Translations under genes and position numbers: made by a program | Shown: in pieces, positions 55,594-64,000 of the stretch | Layout: each line of letters starts with the position of its first letter | Numbering within the stretch: the first letter of the stretch is position 1 | Source: Ixodes scapularis | Taxonomy: Eukaryota > Arthropoda > Arachnida > Ixodida > Ixodidae | Assembly (NCBI RefSeq): GCF_016920785.2 | Contig: NW_024609857.1 | Coordinates: 128,333,094-128,397,093, forward strand | DNA: 64,000 bases | Direction: 5' to 3' | The notes under the pieces: generated by a model | Seen by the model: only the letters and a program-made list of their open reading frames with translations | What the model was told of the DNA's origin: nothing | The model's database searches: none

Positions 55594-55820
55594 TGTTGAT
55601 GCTGGATTACAACCAGAAGCAGTGCGAACAGTACATATAATATATTTACATATTTACAACAACCTATAATTAAAGATTGCTCATCGGGCGGTTTGTCGTT
55701 GGAACGGTGTCCATGGCTAGCTCCCGTGTCCGTGCCTCACGTGAATTGCGTCCCACGCTGGTTCATGGCACGTGTGTCTCGGAGCGCTTTCTTTCACGTC
55801 GTTATAATTGTGCTTCTACA
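55594..55820 (-). mobile_element. 5' LTR of the 51-56 kb gypsy element
   Basis: TGTTGATGCTGG to GTGCTTCTACA. Adjacent TTGGTGACCCGGCTCC (minus strand, 55593 downward) is the probable primer-binding site; the matching tRNA was not identified. Confidence 0.9.
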
Positions 55821-55962
55821 AGTACATGTATGAAATGGCCACAACATGCACAAAGACTTCAGTGCCTCTCGCTCTTTATTCTACAAGCAATAAACTGACT
55901 CAAGTAATTAAGTTGTTTAGTGTCTCCCCGGTGCGGTAGTCCAAAACATAACCTCAGTTCAT

Positions 55963-56424
55963 TAAATTAAAACTATGCAAAAGAAATAAGCATACAATTG
56001 TTGCAACATTTTAATTTTCTATGTACTGGTGTGGCTTCATATTCATACTGAATTTGCCACTGGGCATAACCTGTGGACATGAAAATATAAATTGCTGCAA
56101 TCAGATGCACCAGGTTGGAATCACTGAATCACTTCGAGCAATGACCACGCACTGTACTTGGCAAATGCCTTTTGTTAATTCAGCCTCTCTCACACCAAAA
56201 CAAGGAGAGAGGAGTTTTCAGAACTGATCTTTTAATTTGCTGTTGCACTAATAAATGGCAAAACCTGTGTGCCTATAGGAGTCATAAAATTTTTATCAAA
56301 TACTAGTCACTCAAATGTTTTTTGTCATGACCCCTTTAACATGCCCAATGCACCGCATCAAGAGCTATTTAGTGAAAAACAAAATTTCTGGAATGTACCA
56401 AGCATGTTAATGTTGGTACATTCC
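55963..56424. repeat. Left copy of a direct repeat flanking a gypsy fragment
   Basis: Shares AAGAAATAAGCATACAATTG, GCCACTGGGCATAACCTGTG, CAGATGCACCAGGTTGGAAT and AAAATTTCTGGAATGTACCA with 58248-58660 in the same order. It has about 40 bp that the right copy lacks. It ends in an inverted pair GGAATGTACCAA / TTGGTACATTCC. Confidence 0.9.
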
Positions 56425-56431
56425 AGGCGCA

Positions 56432-57709
56432 GTGAACACCGACGACATGGCACGACGTCAAAGAGACGATCCGGAGTTGCGTGCGCTAATCCAGCACCTC
56501 GAAGGGAGAGGGATTACTGTCCCCCGTGTCTTCTCGAGAGCCCTGCCGACTTTCGTCCTCCGACAAGGTGTACTTTACAAGGAGAACTTCGGAGACAACA
56601 GCACGCCATGGCTGCTGGTAATCCCTTCCGACCTTAGAGCAGAGATCTTCCAAGCCTGCCACGACGACCCGACGTCAGCACACCTTGGTTACAGCCGCAC
56701 GCTGGCCCGAATTCGTGAAAGGTATTACTGGCCCAAGCTGCCAAAGACCGTTCACTCCTACACACGGTCGTGCCACGAGTGCCAGCGACGCAAAAAACCG
56801 CCGACAAAGCCGGCGGGTCTCCTGCAGCCGATTGCTCCCCCGGCCGCACCGTTCCAGCAGATCGGAATGGATATACTTGGTCCTTTTCCACCATCGACGC
56901 AAGGAAACAGATGGATTATCGTCGCCACAGATTATCTCACACGGCACGCCGAAACTAAAGCCCTTCCTGCAGGGACTGCTGTGGAAGTCGCCAAGTTTTT
57001 TTATCGAGTCCATCGTCCTCTGGCACGGCGCTCCCGAAGTTCTGATCTCAGACCGTGGGTCATCGTTCATGGCCCAGCTGACGCAAGAAATCCTTCATCT
57101 CAGCCACACCAGCCATCGGCGCACCACTGCGTACCATCCGCAGACCAACGGGCTGACGGAGAGACTCAACAAGACCATTGCCGACATGATCTCCGCTTAC
57201 GTCGACGTGAAGCACAAGACGTGGGACGAGGTGTTGCCGTACGTCACATTTGCCTACAACACGGCCGTGCAAGAGACCACCGGGGTGACAGCCTTCCAAC
57301 TCGGTAATGGTCGCGAAGTAACGACAATGCTGGACGCGATGTAACCCCACGAACCGGCTGTCCACGGAAGCGACGACGCCCAGGTGGTTGCCCAACAGGC
57401 AGAAGAAGTCCGCCAGCTCGCCAGACACCGTATTCAAGTCCAACAACGTGTCGACACTGGCCGCTACAACCTTCGTCGTCGGGACGTCCACTTCCATCCC
57501 GGAGACAAGGTATGGGTGTGGACTCCGATCCGCCGCCATGGTCTCAGCGAGAAACTCCTAAAGCGCTACTTCGGACCCTACAAAGTACTTCGTCGACTCG
57601 AGGATCTGAACTACGAGGGGATGCCCGACGGAACACGGACTTCATCACACCGCTCTCCACGACCGGAAGTCGTCCACGTCGTGCGCCTCAAGCCGTACTA
57701 CGCGCTATA
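56432..57709 (+). pseudogene. Gypsy integrase, 3' half of a pol gene
   Basis: Reads TDDMARRQRDDPELRALIQH, the HHCC finger (H-x-GYSRTLARIRERYYWP, CHECQRRKKP), IGMDILGPFPPS (D), then after a frameshift near 57000 VLISDRGSSFMAQL (D), YHPQTNGLTERLNKTI (E). A stop at 57342 and a shift lead to HFHPGDKVWVWTPIRRHGL and VVHVVRLKPYYAL, the C-terminal end at 57709. No protease or RT precedes it. Confidence 0.85.
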
Positions 57710-57846
57710 AGACTGCGAACCGTGATTTTGAGTAACGCTTGATAGGATTGTGTTTTGCCAGCCTCCGTATTTTGATATTTTCCCATTATTTTGTTTGTCT
57801 TGCTCTGTTTTGTTGCCTTTCACGTGGCATTGAGACGATGCCTTTT

Positions 57847-57861
57847 TAAAGAAGGGAGTAA
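57847..57861 (+). other. Polypurine tract of the gypsy fragment
   Basis: AAAGAAGGGAGTAA lies directly before the LTR start TGCCATGCGCG, as expected for plus-strand priming. Confidence 0.75.
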
Positions 57862-58247
57862 TGCCATGCGCGTCGGCGAGCGACCGCGTGTGTGGCCGAG
57901 TGGTTACCGCGCTTGACTGTCGCGCGGCAAGTCTAGGTTCGATTCCAGCCAGTGGAATGTTCTTTAATTTATTCTTTCAACATTGCGTTCTCGTGAGTTC
58001 GAGATCATTCTCGTCTGATCGAGTTCCGAATGTTCTAGTCGTCGAACGTTCTAGGCTGATTGTTCCAGAAGCCAACGCGTGCACATAAGGGGCTCCGCGT
58101 GGCGATCTGCAATCAGTTTCGTCCAAGCGCCTGACATCGACGCCTGCGACGCAAGCCTTTCTCTATTTTTCTTTTGGGCACAAGTTCGCCCCATTAAACG
58201 TTTAGTTTCTTCATTTATTCGGCGCCTCAGCATTTGTCATTCATGCA
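57862..58247 (+). mobile_element. 3' LTR of the gypsy fragment, with tRNA-like block
   Basis: 386 bp, TGCCATGCGCG to TTCATGCA, the same family as the solo LTR at 14288-14686. Near its start it has an exact A box TGGCCGAGTGG (57893-57903) and an exact B box GGTTCGATTCC (57936-57946), 32 bp apart, in a stretch that resembles a type II tRNA. ATTAAACG in the R region may serve polyadenylation. Confidence 0.85.
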
Positions 58248-58660
58248 TTAAGTTAAAACTATGCTAAAGAAATAAGCATACAATTGATGCAACATATTTG
58301 CCACTGGGCATAACCTGTGAACATAAAAATACAAATTGCTGCAATCAGATGCACCAGGTTGGAATCACATTCGAGCAATCACCACGCACTGTACTTGGCA
58401 AATGCCTTCTGTAAATGCAGCCTCTTTCACATCAAAACAAGGAGAGAGGAGTTTTCAGAACTGATCGTTTAATTTGCTGTTGCACTAATAAATGGCAAAA
58501 CCTGTGTGCCTATAGGAGTCATAAAAAATTTATCAAATACTAAAGCCACTCAAATGTGTTTTTTTTTTTTTGTCATGACTCCTTTAACACTCCTAATGCA
58601 CCGCATCAAGAGCTATTTAGTGAACAACAAAATTTCTGGAATGTACCAAACATGTTAACG
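58248..58660. repeat. Right copy of the direct repeat flanking the gypsy fragment
   Basis: Starts exactly after the LTR end and matches 55963-56424 until AACATGTTAACGTT, after which an AT run begins. Confidence 0.9.
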
Positions 58661-59620
58661 TTATATATATATACTATATTAGCATGTGCATATAACTTAC
58701 TAACTCACTAAGGATGCAGCTTGCTATTAAAATTTACCGAAGCTGCCTTTTTCCAATGAGAATCTTGGAAATGAGTGTACAAATTCTTAGCTAAAAATTA
58801 AATCGGCGGATTGGGCATTCCTGGTGCCAACACTCAACAAAACATTTTAAACTTCAACCTTTAAAGAAAATTGCACACCAGCAGTTCCATAACGATTAAG
58901 AGAATTCCTCTGTCGTCGATGTCATTCCTTCGGGTTGACAGCAACCCGGAGTCCCGGTCAACCTCACCCGAGATTGAGTGAGACTTTCCAGGAGCCGTGG
59001 TTTATTTCTTACGGATGGTGACTGCTCAGGTCCAGCATCATCCGACGTAGTTCTTAGAAACAAAACTTTGGCAAACCTATACACTAACTCAACTCTCTGA
59101 CGTCCCACCACTGCGGTGGCACTGTTGTCAGCACTGCGCACGTGCAGATGCTTCATATCTCGCGACTGGTTTCTGCACACGCATGGTGCGCATACATGGT
59201 AAGGGCAAATGCGAGCTTGTTTGCAAACTGCGTTGGTGTATAAACATGCTGGGGCTCGTAAGGGGCGTGGGTGGATCCAGGTCATCATGACCAAAAGCGA
59301 ACTTGTCGAGATGGGGTGGACGGTGCCTCTTCCTCCTGCTCCCACGACCAGACTCCAAGTCGGAGGCACACCGCGACCAGTCAAGCTTTAGCCTACCTTG
59401 TTCGCTGGACACCGAAAGGGCGTAAATACACATTATTGCTAAAGGGGTTACTTCCATCGTTAAGATTACACACCAAGCACATTTAGTTAAGTGAATGCAG
59501 ACTGACTCGCGGTAAGAAGATGATACTTCTATCGCGACTAGGTCACTAGGGCGTGATCAGGCAAAGGAGTGCTTGCATGAGTCTTGAAAACACTTTATGG
59601 TCTAATAATTTCGCGAGTTT
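58661..59620. other. No gene seen
   Basis: The stretch 58900-59450 is GC-richer, has a minus frame of 162 codons without motifs, and might be an old LTR; nothing decisive supports that. Confidence 0.4.
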
Positions 59621-59628
59621 ATCTAGAG

Positions 59629-59971
59629 CAGTGGTTCTCAACCGCAGACGTTTCGAGCATTCCTTCTGGATCACCCGAAGTGATGGGGGACTCCATCTGG
59701 TAGTGGGCGGTATTGAATGATTGCAGTTACAGAAGAGTAAATGAAGGAAACTAAATGCATGAAAACCAACTCTGCAGCCCTGAAGCAGAAAATAATCAAC
59801 CCTACTCACTCAGTGTACACGGTATCGTCTATTTACCTTTGTGGGGCAGCCAGCATTGATAAACAAAAAAGTTTTAGTGCTCTGCTCGAGTGATGGTTTA
59901 GTGCGTCAGGGACCCCAAGAGGGCCTTCAGGGACCCCAAAGGGTCTGCAGAACCCCATCTGAAAACCACTG
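59629..59971. mobile_element. Small hAT element (CAGTGGTTCTCAA type)
   Basis: Ends CAGTGGTTCTCAACC and CTGAAAACCACTG are inverted. ATCTAGAG and ATCTAGAA flank it (59621-59628, 59972-59979), an 8-bp duplication with one change. GGGACCCCAAAGGG-like subterminal repeats are typical of this terminal class. 343 bp, non-coding. Confidence 0.85.
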
Positions 59972-60312
59972 ATCTAGAAGTGTTTTTTTTTTCAACAATT
60001 ATTTCTAACTGAAGTTCCGTTAGAAATAATTTTATGAGGAGCATACACCATTTACCCTGGAGACTCACCAAGAAATCCTTTTAGTCCCATCAATGCTGGT
60101 TTGTCCTAAGTGATAGAGATCTGTAAAACAGCACAGGACATGGCAGCGCATCTGCCACGTTCGTTGCTCCTTGCTTATAGTTATGCGCAACCATATGCAG
60201 TCATATGCCAAATGCCTGCATTGTCGGAGCCCATCGTGCGTGACATAAAAGCTGGGTTCTGTAAATTCTTCGGTACGAAAAGCACTTAAAGATCCTTTCT
60301 GAATCTGAAACA

Positions 60313-60573
60313 TTGCACCACCAAGATACATATGTTAAATTTCTTGAGGGAGATGACGACAACAGACTCCGTTTCTGTGACGGAGTAATTGCATTCGGCT
60401 GCTGTCAGCATGCAGCTGGCAATGGCAACCAGCCATACAACACCGCCGTGTTCCTAAAGCAGAATTGTGCCAAGGCTAGAGTTGCTGGCATCTGTTTGAA
60501 TAACAAAATTATTGTTGAGGTACGGACCGGCAGCCGTAATAAGGCAACATCTCCGTGGGTGGTTATCATTTGA
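60313..60573 (+). other. Open frame without recognised family
   Basis: An 86-codon frame containing FLEGDDDNRLRFCDGVIAFG and FLKQNCAKARVAGICLNN, with cysteines and balanced codon composition unlike the AT-rich surroundings. It could be a decayed exon or part of an unknown element. No splice structure or domain was recognised. Confidence 0.2.
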
Positions 60574-60795
60574 GCCCGTTCTCGTTTCGACCTTCTCAAT
60601 TGGCCCTTCTCAAAACAACCATTCTTAAAAAGATCTTCTCTCTTGGACCTGTCGCATTTGGTCCTTTCCCGTTTCGTCTTTCGCATTCCAACCCTCCTCA
60701 TTTGGACCCGTTCTCGTTTCGCCCTTTTCACCTGGCCCTTTTCAAAACAGCCATTCTCGAAAATATCTCGCTTTGACCCGTCGCACTTGACTCTT
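60572..60795. repeat. 133-bp tandem duplication
   Basis: GAGCCCGTTCTCGTTTCG (60572) and GACCCGTTCTCGTTTCG (60705) open two units that continue in parallel (TTCTCAAAACAACCATTCT / TTTTCAAAACAGCCATTCT; GTCGCATTTGG / GTCGCACTTGA). The second unit is incomplete. A (GT) run follows at about 60849-60864. Confidence 0.8.
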
Positions 60796-61047
60796 TCTCT
60801 ACCAAAATCGTTTTTACGGTAATATTAATAAATACATTGATATAATTTGTGTGTGTGTGTGTGCGTGCCACGCTACAGGCATACCTACTCTCTCTGCTAA
60901 GAATTTTAGTAGTGCGTCGAGGTCGTCGTGAAAAGCTACTAGCTGACAATAAAACAGACCAACTGTATATCGCAGCCAACTCATATTCCGAAATGTCACG
61001 TTGCTTAAGGTTTCTCGACTTGGGACAACGCCACCACTTCTATAATG

Positions 61048-61358
61048 CAGTGGTTCACAAAAGGGGGCCTGCGAAGGCATCCTAGGGGTCCCAAAGCCCT
61101 GTCTCATCACTCAGGCAAGGCAATATTAGCTGTCTTTCTTCACGTTGAGAAGAAACGTTCCAATTTTCGGGAGAGTATACTCTCGTGTGTATGTCAATGA
61201 GATAAGTCTACTTCACACTAGCAATTAGTTACATCCATTTATAAAATAATTATCATGATAACCTATACCTTTCTATTCTCCTCACCCCGAGCGGGGTCCT
61301 CCATCATCTCCGCCTTTCTACAAGGGGTCCGCGAAACATCAATGGTTGAGAACCACTG
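61048..61358. mobile_element. Second small hAT element, same terminal family
   Basis: CAGTGGTTCACAAA at the left faces TTGAGAACCACTG at the right. CTATAATG and CTATTGTG flank it (six of eight match). It also has GGGGTCC near both ends. 311 bp, non-coding, about 1.1 kb from the related copy. Confidence 0.75.
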
Positions 61359-61509
61359 CTATTGTGTATGCTATTTCTGTTCAAACAAAGTTTCCAAATT
61401 AAATGTTCATCGCTTTTTTTTTTTAGTTTGCTTTGAGGAAGGGAAGCAGGCGTCAATGTACGATTCTCAGTGCGTACCTCTACACATGACATATATCTGA
61501 TGGTATGTT

Positions 61510-62357
61510 GGGGGCCAATTAGTAACGATTTACGATTTACGTAAGGCACTGTCGAAACGATGGTACTTGCGTCGAAATTTCAAACAAGTTAGCGTGGATA
61601 TTAAACTGAACGCTCAGAAGACATTTATTCGTTCTACTCTCGAATATGCTGCGGTCTTATGGGATCCCTACACTGCACAGAATATTTCCTTACTTGAAAA
61701 TGTACAAAAAAGAGCACTCCGTTTTATTTTGAACAAAAATGGTCGTCCTGACTCAGTCTCCGCCCTTTATGAGCAGGCAGGCTTGCCTACATTGCAGCAT
61801 AGACATAAGGTGGACAGATTGAAGTTTATGTTCAGTCTAAGTTCCGGTCATGTAAACCTGAATAAATCTTTGTACATAACACCACTTGGGGTCCCAAGAT
61901 ATCTTTCCAGAAATCGAACTAGCAGAGCCTTCACCGAGTTTAGATGCAGAATATATGCTTTTAATTACTCATTTTTTCCGCGAACAGTCAATGAGTGGAA
62001 CAAGTTACCCGAGGAAATTGTTCATTCTTGCAGCTTGCCAGAATTTGTTAATCGCTTACAACTGCCTGTATTTTTTTCTTTTACTCAGTGTGTATTATTT
62101 TTGTGAGCTGTGACTGTGATATGTAGGGCATATTCTTTTGTTTCTTTCTTGTAAACCTTTTTGTTCTATTATATGAATTGGCGTGGTTGACCTTTGTATT
62201 TATGCTTCGAGGTGTATTTCCATGAGAACCCATTGTTCATTTTTAGACACTGTCGGCTGTTGGACTGTTGTTTTCTGTATATTTGAAGTGGTTTTTCACT
62301 CCTACCACGTCTCTGAATTGGAGTATGTAGTATTTATAAATAAATAAATAAATAAAA
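61510..62357 (+). mobile_element. 5'-truncated CR1/L2-like LINE
   Basis: One frame (61567-62106) encodes the C-terminal block of LINE ORF2: RSTLEYAAVLWDPYTAQN, LLENVQKRALRFIL, HRHKVDRLKFMFSLSS and FPRTVNEWNKLPEEIV. It has the same layout as 47870-48320 but a different subfamily. The 3' end is an AATA run (62336-62357). The RT core is missing. Confidence 0.8.
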
Positions 62358-62365
62358 AGTACATT

Positions 62366-62670
62366 CACCTTGCCGTTATTGTGCCCGAGAACACCGTTGT
62401 ACAGGACGAAATTGAGTAGGTTAATTTGCGGTGAAAGCTGCACATTTTCAGGATTAACTGTCAGACCGGCAGTTTGCAGGCACTCGTGGTGCTCCTCCAA
62501 AGACTGGGAAAAATAGGGCGTCATCCATGTAGGACATCGCGAACCAGCACATCGTGTCACCAAGAATGATGTCGATTAGGCACTGAAAGCCAGTGAGTGA
62601 GTTAGACAAATCAAACGAAAGGCAAATGGACTCAAATAATCTACAAAAAGTTAAGGCGCAAACAAGATGG
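62366..62670 (-). pseudogene. Gypsy reverse transcriptase fragment
   Basis: Minus-strand frames give FQCLIDIILGDTMCWFAMSY joined to MDDALFFP (a Y-M-D-D site), then after a shift SLEEHHECLQTAGLTVNPEN and LLNFVLYNGVLGHNNGKV. That is the order of gypsy RT palm and following motifs (family pattern: FQ-LMD-IL, Y-DD, EEH, AGLT-NP-K, FLG). Only this part is left; it abuts the LINE tail. Confidence 0.65.
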
Positions 62671-62680
62671 TGAAGGTTTA

Positions 62681-62795
62681 ACATATTGGAGAAAAACCCC
62701 GAGACTGGGGGGGGGAGGAAGGACAACACAACACAAAGTCTCTTTGTGTTGTGTTGTCCTTCTTCCCCCCAGTCTCGGGGTTTTGTCCAATATGT
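62681..62795. repeat. Long palindrome with arms of about 55 bp
   Basis: The left arm runs from ACATATTGGA to ACAACACAACACAAAG and the right from CTTTGTGTTGTGTTGT to TCCAATATGT, with a 3-nt loop. The inner 19 bp and the CCCCGAGACTGG block are perfect; G-run length differs slightly. Confidence 0.95.
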
Positions 62796-62931
62796 CAAAT
62801 AATCTGTTGCGACGAGTGAAAGTATTGTCTTTGGGACATCAGTAAGGTCAATATTGCTCTCAAAATTATTTTTCCCGTAAAATTAATTTTTTTGCCACGC
62901 GTGTCCCAACCACACTATTTCCTCGAGGAAT

Positions 62932-62958
62932 CTTTGCAAGACTCCTCGTCTTGCAAAG
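62932..62958. repeat. Short perfect hairpin
   Basis: CTTTGCAAGAC and GTCTTGCAAAG around TCCTC. Confidence 0.9.
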
Positions 62959-63074
62959 TCGCCGAAGCTAACCTTGGCATCATTGTATCACTTACAATAC
63001 TCACTCATACGCCATTAACAAGAATGGCCATGTCTTTGGCATATTCGCTTGTACCTGCATCAGTGGGTATTCGT

Positions 63075-63742
63075 GGGTCCACATCACATGAGCGAATGAA
63101 ATTTTAGCAAATGACACTTTAGCGAATATTGGTCATTTCAGCTAAGGACGTTTTAGCGAACAATGTTTTAGCAAATATGCTTGTTTCGCTTATTTTTTAT
63201 TTTTTTTACCAAAGCCGGAAATGCTTGTCTGGCTTTTCCTTTTTTACCGCGGCGGAAAACAACGACACGGAAATGCCCATCTCGGTATTAGTAAAAGAAT
63301 ATAGCAATTTATTACGAGCCACCAGAGCGCGGAACCCCCAAAATACTCATAGCTGAGCTACGGATCAAAAAGGTCACCCAGGTCACTAGCAATCACTACA
63401 ACATGGTTACCTGTCGCCAGAGAAATCCTGAAGAAGCACCACCACTCGCTAAAGTGTCATTCGATCAGACGGGAGGCACTCACTTAATCGAATGAAGTTT
63501 TAGCGAACGCCCTCGTTTCACCGAATAAAACTTTAGTGAAAAGCCGGCCGTCGCAAGGCGGCGTTTACAGGGGGATCAAGTGGTTAAACATTTTTGTAAT
63601 GAGCCGCCGCAGTCTGTCTCTGAAAAGCGGCGTAAGCACAGCGCGGGGGGGGGGGGGGGGGGGGGGCATTAGTTACTAAAACGTCGATTCACTCAAATGT
63701 TGCTGTTCGCTAAAACATCATTCGCTCATGTGATATGGACCC
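63075..63742. mobile_element. Inverted-repeat element A with TTTAGCGAA motifs
   Basis: GGGTCCACATCACATGAGCG at the left faces CGCTCATGTGATATGGACCC at the right. Inside, TTTAGCGAA, TTTTAGCAAA and their complements recur about ten times. A long poly-G tract (63644-63666) interrupts it. No protein-coding motif. Confidence 0.7.
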
Positions 63743-63808
63743 CGATCAAACGTAGGGGGCGGGGCTTCATTCACTAAAACATCACTCGATTAAGTGACTG
63801 CCTCCCGT
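63469..63808. mobile_element. Inverted-repeat element B, overlapping element A
   Basis: ACGGGAGGCACTCACTTAAT at the left faces ATTAAGTGACTGCCTCCCGT at the right. Its ends are interleaved with those of element A: B starts inside A and ends 66 bp beyond it. It shares the TTTAGCGAA / TTCACTAAAA motif series. Confidence 0.7.
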
Positions 63809-64000
63809 GGGTGCATGGTTACACATTTTGACAGTGTGTCAGCAGTAGCTGTTTTCTGGGAATGAACTCTAGATTGTAAACAAATTGCATGAGCCGCAGA
63901 ACAAATCTCTGAAGCCGTGGAGGCATGTCTACAACATTTTTCTGCACTATTGCCAACCAAGGGCATTGATCAGTTTCGACAGTAATTAATAATGGACCTT
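63809..64000. other. Window end, no gene seen
   Basis: Unremarkable sequence after the inverted repeats. Confidence 0.5.

Larger units (their letters stand above)
51300..55820 (-). mobile_element. Ty3/gypsy retrotransposon with two LTRs, ordinary pol order
   Basis: LTRs of 228 and 227 bp bracket gag, protease, RT, RNase H and integrase on the minus strand. LTR ends are TGTAGA/TGTTGA and TCTACA. AGT(T) precedes the left LTR and AGT(A) follows the right, so any 4-bp target duplication has one mismatch. Inside the 5' LTR the minus strand reads TTGGTGACCCGG, the usual position and start of a primer-binding site. GGCGGGGGATATT precedes the 3' LTR as polypurine tract. Confidence 0.9.

Noticed and set aside
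57889..57962. tRNA gene
   Set aside because: A and B boxes are present but the acceptor and anticodon stems do not close properly, and the same block occurs within a second LTR. Annotated as a tRNA-like part of the LTR.
58896..59384. 162-codon minus-strand frame, possibly LTR
   Set aside because: No matching second copy, no TG...CA ends with duplication, no protein motif.

Overview
This window looks like nuclear DNA of a large, repeat-rich arthropod genome. The best guess is a tick or other chelicerate, inferred from the mix of CR1, Tx1, I, Ty3/gypsy and hAT families and from a spliced animal solute-carrier gene; no species can be named from sequence alone. There are no operons, prokaryotic genes, CRISPR arrays or rRNA genes. 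Almost everything recognisable is transposable-element sequence, most of it broken and much of it nested.

Host gene: two exons on the + strand (7067-7164 and 32798-32910) join in phase and read like the last membrane helix and cytoplasmic tail of an SLC5-type sodium/solute symporter. The tail either ends just past the second exon or in a short candidate exon at 33058-33093, with an AATAAA at 33518. The first exon pair is separated by about 25.6 kb, filled with a CR1 LINE, a solo LTR, a gypsy retrotransposon with rearranged pol order, an I-clade LINE and hAT remnants.

Layout. 1-6.4 kb: Tx1-type LINE on the minus strand, interrupted by a hAT element (1279-2546, perfect 8-bp target duplication) and a SINE-like insertion. 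7.9-15.0 kb: probable hAT ends enclosing a nearly full CR1 LINE with 235-bp 5' monomers, and a solo LTR carrying a tRNA-like A/B-box block. 16.4-17.7 kb: a GC-rich, proline-rich reading-frame cluster of unknown identity. 19.5-25.3 kb: gypsy element with SCAN-like gag, protease, integrase, then RT and RNase H (Gmr1-like order), flanked by GTGGT duplications. 26.3-32.1 kb: I-clade LINE with RNase H and a 13-bp target duplication. 33-45 kb: 3' end of the host gene, a SINE, and a dense set of hAT and foldback elements nested in each other. 46.2-48.5 kb and 61.5-62.4 kb: CR1/L2-like LINE copies; 50.1-50.8 kb: a 5'-truncated CR1 relative of the 9-14 kb element. 51.3-55.8 kb: gypsy element of ordinary pol order with both LTRs. 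56.4-58.2 kb: 3' half of another gypsy element whose LTR is the same family as the solo LTR at 14.3 kb. 59.6-64 kb: small hAT elements, a gypsy RT fragment, a long palindrome and interleaved inverted repeats with a recurring TTTAGCGAA motif.

No gene set here forms a pathway. The window records successive insertions into one large intron and its 3' flank. The observations most worth checking are the Gmr1-order gypsy element with its SCAN-like capsid in an apparent protostome, the tRNA-like promoter block shared by two LTRs, and the paired base changes in the 3' UTR stems of two CR1 copies.
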